This document shows positions 17,524 to 25,471 of a stretch of DNA of 64,000 bases, piece after piece (position 1 is the first letter of the stretch; each line of letters starts with the position of its first letter). A program made the position numbers and the translations under genes. Under the pieces are notes generated by a model. The model was given only the letters and a program-made list of their open reading frames with translations. It searched no databases and was not told where the DNA came from. The stretch lies in the NCBI GenBank assembly GCA_024280755.1, contig JAJRPN010000004.1:108065-172064 (forward strand), read 5' to 3'. Source of the stretch: Planctomycetota bacterium (GTDB taxonomy: Bacteria > Planctomycetota > Phycisphaerae > Phycisphaerales > UBA1924).

Positions 17524-18768
17524 TCAGGATATTGGTTTGTCCGGCTCATTTTTATCGCGGAAACTGTCACCGTCCTCATCAAAGCTCTCACCAACGAGCG
17601 GGATCGAATCGGTTTCATCCGATGCAATGTCTTTGGGTTCTGATACATCTTCATCAGGATCAAATGCGTGGGCATCTTGCTTGGGCTTGCCGCTGGCGTC
17701 GAGTTCGGAGTTGAAATAGATCCCCCGGCTATCACCATCTTCGATCTCGATATCAGATTCATCTCGTTTGATCATGACCGGCACGGCGATCACAGGTGCA
17801 GAGTAGCTGCCGGTATGTTCGTCGTAGGATTCGCCGCACTCTGGACATCGCCCACCGATTGGTAAACCTTCAAGGTCATACTTGCAGTATTCACAAATCA
17901 AATCAGAAACAAAGCTGCCATGCCCTTGCATATCGCGTTCGATGCGCCGGCGGACACGATCGGCAGAGCCTTCGGTCATCTGTTGATGTTTCATAACCCA
18001 GTGCATGACCGTAGTGAGTTGGAGAATAGTGAACAAGAAGACCGCGACCGCGATGACGAGCACCATCACCGTAAAGATACTCAAGAAGTTGGCAGCATCA
18101 CTGGGCCCGATGTGAATCGCATGAATCGCCTTGAGTAAAACAGTGATCACACCAAAGGCTGCCATTGTCCAGGCAGTGGCACGGAGTCGTTGGGCAAGTT
18201 TATCGTGCGACGCCCAGTGCCCGAGTTCTGCGAAGTAGACGCAAGTAGGGACTAAGCCTGCCCATGCAACCGCGCCCGAGACCAAGATCGTAAAGAATAT
18301 GGGAGCCTTGATGAGCATCGATGGGCCCGCCGGTTTCGACATAATCGCAGACGCAGCCAGCACCGCGAGTCCATACACCGGCCAAGCGAGATTCATCATG
18401 CGAACAACCTGGCGATAGCGTTCGTTGTCCAAAATTTTATCAGGGACGATGGCGCCTTGCCCAGGCCGCGGGCTTGTTGCAATCCAGATTCCCGCAACCC
18501 AAAAGAGCGAGGTCAAGAAGATCAACCCCGCGCCCGAGAAGACCAATGTGCCCAAGATTCCAACTGACGCGAGCGCAAACCCGGTGCGGAGTTTGCTCAC
18601 AAACTGGGTTGGAGCTTCGTCGGACATCGTGCCCTTGGATTGGGTATAGATCTTCCGAGCCGAGGTGCCACATTCTGGGCAGCGTGCGCCTTCGATAAGC
18701 CCGCGCAGGTTGTACCCGCACTTGTGACATTCGGTGTCGTTCATAATGGTGGAGGAGAGTATTGCCAT
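17524..18768 (-). CDS. Multi-pass membrane protein with two C-x2-C/CPECG zinc ribbons
   Basis: 414 aa. An N-terminal ribbon has C14/C17 and C30/C33 (CHKCGYNLRG...CPECG). About four to five membrane segments lie between 60 and 260. A second ribbon near 291-312 (CEYCKYDLEG...CPECG) is followed by a long acidic tail. The short ribbon with a GYxLRG turn is, from memory, frequent in Phycisphaerae proteins; its function is unknown. Similar single ribbons occur in the small membrane proteins at 33085 and 46229. ATG 18768 is used; ATG 18744 (MNDTECHKC) is an alternative. No clear ribosome site is seen for either. Confidence 0.72.
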   Translation of the reverse strand: MAILSSTIMNDTECHKCGYNLRGLIEGARCPECGTSARKIYTQSKGTMSDEAPTQFVSKLRTGFALASVGILGTLVFSGAGLIFLTSLFWVAGIWIATSPRPGQGAIVPDKILDNERYRQVVRMMNLAWPVYGLAVLAASAIMSKPAGPSMLIKAPIFFTILVSGAVAWAGLVPTCVYFAELGHWASHDKLAQRLRATAWTMAAFGVITVLLKAIHAIHIGPSDAANFLSIFTVMVLVIAVAVFLFTILQLTTVMHWVMKHQQMTEGSADRVRRRIERDMQGHGSFVSDLICEYCKYDLEGLPIGGRCPECGESYDEHTGSYSAPVIAVPVMIKRDESDIEIEDGDSRGIYFNSELDASGKPKQDAHAFDPDEDVSEPKDIASDETDSIPLVGESFDEDGDSFRDKNEPDKPIS

Positions 18769-18831
18769 AGAGACCCAATAAATGTACCCGCATTGGCGTT
18801 GGTAAGTTGCTCAGAGTGAAGTGAGTTTGAT

Positions 18832-18858
18832 AAAAAACAACCGACCATATATGGTCGG
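18832..18858 (-). terminator. Intrinsic terminator of the secretin-N-like gene
   Basis: The 18-bp perfect palindrome CCGACCATATATGGTCGG (18841-18858) is followed on the minus strand by TTGTTTTTTA, 49 bases after the stop codon. Confidence 0.8.
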
Positions 18859-18907
18859 CTGCGGAGAGAGGGCAAATGAGCAAGAATACATAGGCAAGAA
18901 ACGCCGA

Positions 18908-19822
18908 TTATGGCTTGCGCCGTCTTTTGGTATCTGGCTTGATCACCGTTTGCTGCCGGCCGTTCACCTTGCGGATCTGATGCAAGCGTGCCGGCCAGAA
19001 TGAATATCCCGCGATTTGGCGATGGATGTAGTCCGGCGCAGTAATGATAAACGAGTTGGCATAGAAGGTCATCGAGGCACCGTCGCCACCAAGATCGACC
19101 CATTGATCAGGTTCGATGGTGCTTTGGATCAGGTCGGTGATCGCCTGTGCGCGATCTGCCTGTGAGTCGAAAGTGATATTGCCACCACCACCGCTAAACG
19201 GGCTTTGGCCGCCACCGCCGCCGCCGCCACCCGCAGCACTCACTGCGCTCTGGAGATCAAACTCGGGTGCGTTGTTAAAATCGGGAACAACAAAGAGCAG
19301 ATCGGCGATGTCATAGAGTTCGACACGCTGGTTCCGGTTGAGTTCGAGCTTTGGTCCGCATTCGAGCGTGCCGATATCGGTGAACTGCCAGGTGTACTCG
19401 TCGCCAGTGCTTTCTGCGCGTTGAGCACGAAGCAAGATGCGATCGAGCACGGTCAACGCTGGGACATTGCTTACCTTGATCGTAATTTCTGTTTCTGGAT
19501 CCATGCCGTTTTCTGCAACATTGTCCGTCAAGAAAATCGGTTCGAGATCTGCCCCGGTGACATCAATGATGAATCGGAAGATGTCTTCGAGAGGCTGATC
19601 GGTTACATCAAGCGTAATCGGTGTAGACATCGCGATGAGCGTTGTACGCTTTGCTCGACGAGTCTCGGCATCATCCGAGTCCGTGTTCTGGGCGATCGCG
19701 GTGTGCGATGTGGCTGCCAGTGTTGCAATGCCAATCGCAGGCATTCCTGCAGCTGCAACAAGTGCAACAAGCATCGAGCCGAGTGTGCTTTTCGTGTGTG
19801 TTCGTTGGGGAGAGTGGGTCAT
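18908..19822 (-). CDS. Exported protein with a secretin/TonB short-N-terminal (STN)-like domain
   Basis: 304 aa. A long signal peptide or N-terminal anchor ends near residue 45 (TAIAQ). The region ITLDVTDQPLEDIFRFIIDVTGADL resembles the N0/STN fold of secretins and TonB receptors, where a beta-alpha-beta unit binds a partner; it is followed by ALTVLDRILLRAQ. A second similar unit may lie near 230-280 (AITDLIQSTIEPDQWVDLGG). Between them is a poly-Gly tract (GGGGGGGG, about 200-207) that probably acts as a hinge. No secretin channel domain is present, so it may be an accessory or a stand-alone N-domain protein. It stands alone with its own terminator. Confidence 0.65.
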   Translation of the reverse strand: MTHSPQRTHTKSTLGSMLVALVAAAGMPAIGIATLAATSHTAIAQNTDSDDAETRRAKRTTLIAMSTPITLDVTDQPLEDIFRFIIDVTGADLEPIFLTDNVAENGMDPETEITIKVSNVPALTVLDRILLRAQRAESTGDEYTWQFTDIGTLECGPKLELNRNQRVELYDIADLLFVVPDFNNAPEFDLQSAVSAAGGGGGGGGQSPFSGGGGNITFDSQADRAQAITDLIQSTIEPDQWVDLGGDGASMTFYANSFIITAPDYIHRQIAGYSFWPARLHQIRKVNGRQQTVIKPDTKRRRKP

Positions 19823-20059
19823 GAGCGAGAGACTCCGTGGGATCGTTGAAAGAGTTGTTCAATCGTATGCGATCGCAGCATGTGTGTACACAGTGTACCA
19901 ATGGTGCCTTCGTCCGGCGGGGGCTGATGGCGATCCAAGTCATCAACGGTGGACCTTCGCATAAATGCTCAGCAATGTGTGTTGCCTCGCAATCTGTCGG
20001 GTGCCAAGATCGAGTCAAGACATGCCCAGTATACCAGATGTTCATACATACGCAGAAAG
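19823..20059. other. Intergenic region without recognised genes
   Basis: No coding signal is seen. It contains the partly palindromic stretch TGTGTACACAGTGTACCA (19879-19896), which could be an operator for the gene at 18908 but has no further support. Confidence 0.3.
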
Positions 20060-20105
20060 AAACCCCTCGGTTGCATCATCATTTTGAGCCAACCAAGGGG
20101 TGTTT
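20060..20105 (-). terminator. Intrinsic terminator of the cupredoxin-dockerin gene
   Basis: AAACCCCTCGGTTG (20060-20073) pairs with CAACCAAGGGGTGTTT (20090-20105) with one mismatch. On the minus strand it is followed by TTTCTTTCT. It lies 27 bases after the stop codon. Confidence 0.75.
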
Positions 20106-20131
20106 TGATGTGAATCAATGAATTGGGGCTG

Positions 20132-20809
20132 TTACGGGCATCCAGCAGCGAATGCGTTCAGGAATGCCGAAACATCAAAGAAGTTCAACATGCCATCGCC
20201 AGTAAAGTCCGCGGCCAGATCACCAGAAGCGAATGCACTCAAAAACGCCGAAACATCGAAGAAGTTGAGCATCCCATCGCCAGTAAGATCGGCCGGACAA
20301 GCCGCAGCACCAGAAACAACCTGAATCCGACCAGTCATGTCAAAGTGACTAGTGATTCGACAGGTGTACCAGTAATCCCCAACCTCTGCTTCGGTGATGG
20401 CCCAAACAATAGGATCTGAACCGTTTGGATCTGAAGTGAAATCTGCGATTGGTGGGAGTGTTGCATCGTCCATCACCGTGCCGCTGCCTGTGGTGCGGAA
20501 ATAGTTTCCGTCTGTCCCATCAACAGGAAGCAACTCGCCATCGGCAATGATGAGCGGGTGGAACCCGGTATCGGCATTAAAGCTGTATGTTTCGCCAGCG
20601 GTAAGCACGAGGGTTGGGTCATTGACAGACTCGAAGAACCCGGATTTATCAGTCCAAGTAAAGAGAAAACTCTGCGAGCCAATGTTTCCAATGTCGAAAG
20701 TCACACCCGCGTCTACCTCGTAGATGCTCGGGCCGGTCTGGGTGGTGTCAGCAGTTGCAAGTCCTGAAGCGAGTGCGAGAATCGCGATTGCTTTGTATGT
20801 GTTTTTCAT
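20132..20809 (-). CDS. Secreted cupredoxin-like copper protein with dockerin-like repeats
   Basis: 225 aa. A signal peptide ends at residue 20 (ATA before DTT). Residues 25-165 form a single cupredoxin-like domain with a plausible type 1 copper set: H84 (GFHPL), C150 (YTC), H155 and M158 (SHFDM). That is the Cys-x4-His-x2-Met spacing of plastocyanin-like sites. Two dockerin-like repeats follow (CPADLTGDGMLNFFDVSAFL and FTGDGMLNFFDVSAFL), ending AAGCP. The protein is probably an extracellular electron carrier tethered by the repeats. A terminator follows, and the next gene upstream is separated by its own terminator. Confidence 0.8.
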   Translation of the reverse strand: MKNTYKAIAILALASGLATADTTQTGPSIYEVDAGVTFDIGNIGSQSFLFTWTDKSGFFESVNDPTLVLTAGETYSFNADTGFHPLIIADGELLPVDGTDGNYFRTTGSGTVMDDATLPPIADFTSDPNGSDPIVWAITEAEVGDYWYTCRITSHFDMTGRIQVVSGAAACPADLTGDGMLNFFDVSAFLSAFASGDLAADFTGDGMLNFFDVSAFLNAFAAGCP

Positions 20810-20961
20810 GTTTCTCTCTGTCGGTGGTTAAGGATTGTGTCAATGGCACTATGAGCAACAATCTTAACAGGTTGTCTCAGTATTCAAAGAGGAAAAGAGG
20901 AAAACATCGCCTTCTCTCGACGGATCAACGGATCAGGATGTCTGCAATAAGATGGGGGGCA

Positions 20962-20993
20962 TAAAAAACCTCCATGCTTCAAGGGCATGGAGG
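20962..20993 (-). terminator. Intrinsic terminator of the CotH-like gene
   Basis: CCTCCATGC (20969-20977) pairs perfectly with GCATGGAGG (20985-20993), followed on the minus strand by six T residues. It lies 28 bases after the stop. Confidence 0.8.
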
Positions 20994-21020
20994 CGTGTGA
21001 AAATTCAACTTATACGAGCG

Positions 21021-23276
21021 TTACGGGCAGCCGGCAGCGAATGCACTCAGGAATGCCGAAACATCAAAGAAGTTCAACATGCCATCGCCAGTAAAGTCCG
21101 CAGCCAGATCGCCAGATCCAAACGCACTCAAAAACGCCGAAACATCGAAGAAGTTGAGCATCCCATCGCCATTCATATCCGCCGGGCAATCCGTTGAGCA
21201 TGTGCCGTTGGTGGTGCCGGGGGTTGCCGGATCAAAGAAGACCCAGCTCTCGCCGCCATCACAATCACGCCCTTCGCTGATGTCTGCCGTTTGTGCCCCA
21301 TAGACATATGAATCGGCAACGCCATTGCCCAATGCGATCGGAGCATAGAAGCCAATCTCTTCGCCGCTGCGTCCGAGCTTGAAGTTGGTATGGGTTGGAC
21401 CCAGATTCGTATCATTGTCCGCCCAGAACAACAAGTGTTCTCCGCCAGCGATGGTTACACCTGCTGGGATCTCAAACTGGGTTGGATCTTGAAGATTATC
21501 GGTGAGGAAGTATCTTGAGAGATCAACCATCACATTGCTGGTGTTCAAGAGTTCGATCCAGTCTGGGAACCCAAGGCTATCGGGATCTTGGATGGTTGTG
21601 TTGTTGTCTGCCATAAACTCGTTGATCACGATCGGCGAATCGAATGCGTCTGCGCGGACTTGATATTCCAAAGGCTGATGCTCAGCATAGATCGGCTCGT
21701 ATCGCTTGGCACCCGTTGAGCCGCCAGCGGTATCGCTCGATGAGGTCTCGATGTAATACTCAACGATTACACCCGCACCCCAAGCCTGAATCGATGCGCC
21801 ATAGACGCCATCGCCAGATGCACCATCGTTGTGTGCGCCATCATCGAACATTGGTGTCGGCATGAATCGCCCCTGGTCTCGGCTAAAGAGGACAACCCCG
21901 CCGATCCCCTCGTTCGCTTCTTGAGCAATATCAGCGGTGACCCAAACGATATCATCGCTTGTCGGGCTCGCTGGCAACATACTCACATTGGCAATCGTCG
22001 GCGAAGGTCGATTAAGCAATGCCTGGTTATCGAGGAAGTCGCGACGCCCAGGGATATCGGTGGCGAGACCGTTGTGACTGTTTGTGTATTGGAAGTTCGA
22101 GAAGATCTCTTGCTCATGTATCGTAGAAACCCGCGAGTCGGTAAACGCACGGTGTCGAGCAACATCAACCTGGATCGCAGGCCAATCGATCCGTGTAGTA
22201 ATTGTGCGCAAGTGAGCAAGGTAGCGGTCTTTGATTTCTGGAATATCCAAAATTGCCCGGTCTGTTAAAGGCAGACTGTTATTGCTGAAACTCTGAAAAA
22301 GACCATCGCTCGTGCTTGTGCTCCACCCAAGGTCCCAATCCCAAGGCAAGATATGCAAGCGATCATTCAATGTATCCTCGTACAGGTAGTAGTTGTGCCC
22401 GTTGGGCGCAAACGCACGCAGATCATCCCAGTTCAAGAGCGCAACCCCCGCAGCTGCCTGCCAAGTCAGCCGATCGATACTAAAGATCTCATCAAGCTCT
22501 GTACGAAGTTGGTTGATCGGCGTGTTGTTGAGTACATCACACACCTCGATCAGATCTTGGTAGTGGGTGAGCAAATCGCCGCCCTTGGCGCTGTAAGCGG
22601 TGTTGTATTGATTGACATCGGTTCCAAAGTAAAGCATCGAGCCGCTATCTGCCTTGTAGCGATGCCCATTGTCATTTGGGAAGTGCTTACGCATAAACTT
22701 CTTGTTCACGCGTTCGACACTGGTGTACACACCAATGTCCTGAATATTCCCAGCGGTGCCCGAACGCACAAAGACAAGGTTGGCACGCGAAGCAGGCATG
22801 AACTCGCGCATGATTTTATAGCTGATGACTTCACGGATTTTGGTTGGATCGAAGATGCCGTTGTTGAGCGTGATCTTTGAATGCCCATAGAGTTCTTGGT
22901 TGTCGATAAATGCGTCCATCGTGATCTTGTATGGCTTTTTGAGCCCATCAACAAACCAGTAGGACGAGTTGCCTTTGTATTGCACACCAACATCTGGATA
23001 GGTTGTGCCTGTGGTATCTGTCGGGCTGTCATAAACGATCAGGTCGGCAACGACATAAATCGTTTCATCGGTGCTGTTGTGTATCTCCCAGTTGTCGCGC
23101 AGTTGCTGGTTCCAGTCGGCATCATCAAAGACGACCTCCATTGTGCGATAGACCGTATCGTCATATAAATCATGAGGCTCACCAGCAGCTGCACCCGCAG
23201 CCAACATCGCTGTCGTGAGCGCAAAGGCGAGTGAAGTGGTGGGGGGCCTCTTTAAGCGAGAATGACGGATTGACAT
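21021..23276 (-). CDS. Secreted CotH-kinase-fold protein with lamin-tail domain and dockerin-like repeats
   Basis: 751 aa from ATG 23276. Domain order: signal peptide (1-31), then a CotH-type domain to about 380. The CotH domain includes GVQYKGNSSYWF, YKIMREFMPASRANLVFV, LLNWDDLRAFAPNGHNYYLY and the metal-site-like LPWDWDLGW. A beta-sandwich spacer (VWVTADIAQEANEGIGGV) and a lamin-tail domain (IVINEFMADNNTTIQDPD, FPDWIELLNTS) follow, then two dockerin-like repeats ending AAGCP. CotH proteins can phosphorylate other secreted proteins, but activity here is inference. AGGAGG 7 bases before ATG 23276 fixes the start; a longer frame upstream has no signal peptide. Confidence 0.85.
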   Translation of the reverse strand: MSIRHSRLKRPPTTSLAFALTTAMLAAGAAAGEPHDLYDDTVYRTMEVVFDDADWNQQLRDNWEIHNSTDETIYVVADLIVYDSPTDTTGTTYPDVGVQYKGNSSYWFVDGLKKPYKITMDAFIDNQELYGHSKITLNNGIFDPTKIREVISYKIMREFMPASRANLVFVRSGTAGNIQDIGVYTSVERVNKKFMRKHFPNDNGHRYKADSGSMLYFGTDVNQYNTAYSAKGGDLLTHYQDLIEVCDVLNNTPINQLRTELDEIFSIDRLTWQAAAGVALLNWDDLRAFAPNGHNYYLYEDTLNDRLHILPWDWDLGWSTSTSDGLFQSFSNNSLPLTDRAILDIPEIKDRYLAHLRTITTRIDWPAIQVDVARHRAFTDSRVSTIHEQEIFSNFQYTNSHNGLATDIPGRRDFLDNQALLNRPSPTIANVSMLPASPTSDDIVWVTADIAQEANEGIGGVVLFSRDQGRFMPTPMFDDGAHNDGASGDGVYGASIQAWGAGVIVEYYIETSSSDTAGGSTGAKRYEPIYAEHQPLEYQVRADAFDSPIVINEFMADNNTTIQDPDSLGFPDWIELLNTSNVMVDLSRYFLTDNLQDPTQFEIPAGVTIAGGEHLLFWADNDTNLGPTHTNFKLGRSGEEIGFYAPIALGNGVADSYVYGAQTADISEGRDCDGGESWVFFDPATPGTTNGTCSTDCPADMNGDGMLNFFDVSAFLSAFGSGDLAADFTGDGMLNFFDVSAFLSAFAAGCP

Positions 23277-23435
23277 GACAAAACCTCCTGTGCGATGGTT
23301 TGTGTAAACATGGGTAGTTTGCGATAGTACACATTGCAAACACCGAGCGAATGCTCGTTTCAGATACCCACATGTACGAATAGAACCGCGCGTGGGTTGC
23401 GGATGGAGTACAGAAAAGCGATCTATAACGATCGT

Positions 23436-24704
23436 TTACTCATATCGCAAGGCGACAATCGGGTCAAGGTTCGCAGCACGCATCGCAGGGTACATCCCAA
23501 AGACAATCCCTACGCCAATACTAATCACCACCGAGAGCAGCACACTCCACATCGTGACCACCGTTGGCATATCTGCAAACATGGTGATGAGCCAAGGGAT
23601 AAGGATTCCAATGCCGATTCCGATGAATCCGCCGGTCACTGAGAGGACCACCGTTTCGATCAAGAACTGGCCGATGATTTGTTTTCGCCGTGCGCCGATT
23701 GCTCGTCGAATACCAATCTCTCGCGTGCGTTCGGTGACCGAAGCGAGCATGATATTCATGATCCCGATCCCGCCGATCAACAGCGAGATCCCCGCAATCG
23801 AACCGAGCACAATATTGAATGTCCGCTGGGTGGCTTCTGCCTGGCGCAATAATGCGAGGGGCACGCTCATTTTGTAATCACCCTTGGGATGATGAATCGA
23901 GAGCATCCGTTCGATTGCAGCCGCGGTCGATTCCACATTTTTGATCGAGTCAACCTGGACAATCAACTGATGAAGCTCGACAAGTTCACGCGAGCGTGAC
24001 CCGCTGGTACGGGTGACATTGATATCGCCAAAGCGTTCGATGGCAACATTGAGCGGGATATACGCATCGATCTCTTGATCGGGTGTTTGCATGGTTCCCG
24101 ATTGCGTGCTTTCCGATTTGATCACGCCGATGACGGTGAAGATCCCTTGGCTGATACGAACTTGTGAGCCGATGGTTGTTTTTCCAACGAGCAGCTTGCG
24201 TGCGCCGTGTTCGGTGAGTACCACCACATTGGCATGGTGATCAATATCAAGCTGAGTCATATATCGCCCAGCGACCCGATCTCGCGAGACGAGTTCAAAC
24301 CAGTTGGGTGTCGTAGCGACAAGCCGAAGTTCGAGCGTTCGATCGCCTACGCGTCCCTCGCCTCGGATAAGCTTGGCAGGCACGGTTTGCTCGATGGTAT
24401 CAAAGCTCTGCTCGATCCGATCGAGATCATCATAGAGCAGCCCATAGATGTTCATATTCGATCGCATCGAGCCTGAAGCCGCCTGCGAGATTGGCTGCTG
24501 CGAGTTGATGATAATGTTCTGACTACCGAGTCGGCGGATCTGATCAAGCGCATCTTTACTCGCCCCTTCGCCAACGGCGAGCATGGCGATCACTGCACCA
24601 ACACCAAAGACCATCCCGAGCATCGTCAGGATCGATCGCATTTTATGGAGCATCAGCGTCTTGATACCCAAGCGTACATTGCGGATAAAACGGGAGTTGA
24701 TCAT
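23436..24704 (-). CDS. MacB-type ABC transporter permease (FtsX domain)
   Basis: 422 aa. The MacB pattern is seen: an N-terminal membrane helix preceded by LGIKTLMLHKMRSILTMLGMVFGVGAVIAML, a periplasmic MacB_PCD domain (about 60-280), and three C-terminal helices. The last of these contain the conserved GIMNIMLASVTERTREIGIRRAIGA. With the ATPase gene overlapping its start by 4 bases, it forms the energised inner-membrane part of a tripartite pump or mechanotransmission system. It is the last gene of a four-gene operon. The substrate is unknown; it could be a lipoprotein, toxin or drug. Confidence 0.93.
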   Translation of the reverse strand: MINSRFIRNVRLGIKTLMLHKMRSILTMLGMVFGVGAVIAMLAVGEGASKDALDQIRRLGSQNIIINSQQPISQAASGSMRSNMNIYGLLYDDLDRIEQSFDTIEQTVPAKLIRGEGRVGDRTLELRLVATTPNWFELVSRDRVAGRYMTQLDIDHHANVVVLTEHGARKLLVGKTTIGSQVRISQGIFTVIGVIKSESTQSGTMQTPDQEIDAYIPLNVAIERFGDINVTRTSGSRSRELVELHQLIVQVDSIKNVESTAAAIERMLSIHHPKGDYKMSVPLALLRQAEATQRTFNIVLGSIAGISLLIGGIGIMNIMLASVTERTREIGIRRAIGARRKQIIGQFLIETVVLSVTGGFIGIGIGILIPWLITMFADMPTVVTMWSVLLSVVISIGVGIVFGMYPAMRAANLDPIVALRYE

Positions 24705-25471
24705 GCCAATACACCCCCGGCTTTGTGTAATGCTCGACTTGAATCATTGCTTGCAATCGATTCAATCTTGCCATCGCGCATCACCAGTTGGAACTGTGCA
24801 TACGCTGCGATTTCAGGCTCATGCGTCACCATCATGATCGTCTTGCCCTGTTCGTGAAGCTCAGATAACAGTTTCATGATTGAATCGCCCGTTGCGGTAT
24901 CCAGGTTGCCTGTCGGTTCGTCAGCGAGCAAGACGGATGGATTGTTTGACAATGCGCGAGCGATCGCCACGCGCTGCTGTTGCCCGCCAGAGAGTTCCGT
25001 CGGGCGATGCCCAAGCCGATCTGTGAGCCCGACGCGATCTGCAATATCGCGTGCGCGTTTGGCAGCTTCGCCCGCATCAATCCCCTGATAAAACAACGGC
25101 AGCTCAATGTTCTCTTGCACCGTGAGCTGGGGGATAAGGTTAAAGCTCTGAAACACAAAGCCAAGATGCTGCAAGCGAATATCAGAAAGCTCATCATCGC
25201 TCAGCGTCGAGATGCTCTTTCCTTCAAGCGCGTACCGTCCGCTCGTTGGTCGATCCAAGCACCCGAGCAAGTTGAGCATCGTCGATTTGCCCGAGCCGCT
25301 TGCGCCCGAGATCGCCCAGAAGCTGCCACGCTCGATATCAAGGGTGACTCCGGCAAGCGCATGGACATCTTGATCACCCATGCGATAGGTCTTCCAGACT
25401 TCATGAAGCTCGATGACATGGCTTGATCGAGAGGGATTTGATGCAGATGAGTTAGTAGGCTGAGTACTCAA
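24701..25471 (-). CDS. ABC transporter ATPase, MacB/LolD type
   Basis: 256 aa. Walker A is [10 protein letters not shown] (55-64), followed by the Q-loop ([14 protein letters not shown]), signature [15 protein letters not shown], Walker [13 protein letters not shown] and H-loop MMVTHE. It belongs to the LolD/MacB-N/FtsE cluster. The 15-residue Ser/Asn-rich N-terminus is poorly conserved. It overlaps the downstream permease gene and the upstream adaptor gene by 4 bases each, so equal translation by coupling is likely. It hydrolyses ATP to drive the permease. Confidence 0.95.
   Translation of the reverse strand: MSTQPTNSSASNPSRSSHVIELHEVWKTYRMGDQDVHALAGVTLDIERGSFWAISGASGSGKSTMLNLLGCLDRPTSGRYALEGKSISTLSDDELSDIRLQHLGFVFQSFNLIPQLTVQENIELPLFYQGIDAGEAAKRARDIADRVGLTDRLGHRPTELSGGQQQRVAIARALSNNPSVLLADEPTGNLDTATGDSIMKLLSELHEQGKTIMMVTHEPEIAAYAQFQLVMRDGKIESIASNDSSRALHKAGGVLA

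Noticed and set aside
19200..19240. CCG/GCC-rich short repeat suspected to be a regulatory microsatellite
   Set aside because: It encodes the poly-Gly hinge of the secretin-N-like protein in frame and needs no other explanation.
20132..21190. Repeated units suspected to be a CRISPR-like array
   Set aside because: The repeats are in frame, encode EF-hand-like dockerin units and occur at gene ends. They lack regular short spacers and cas genes.
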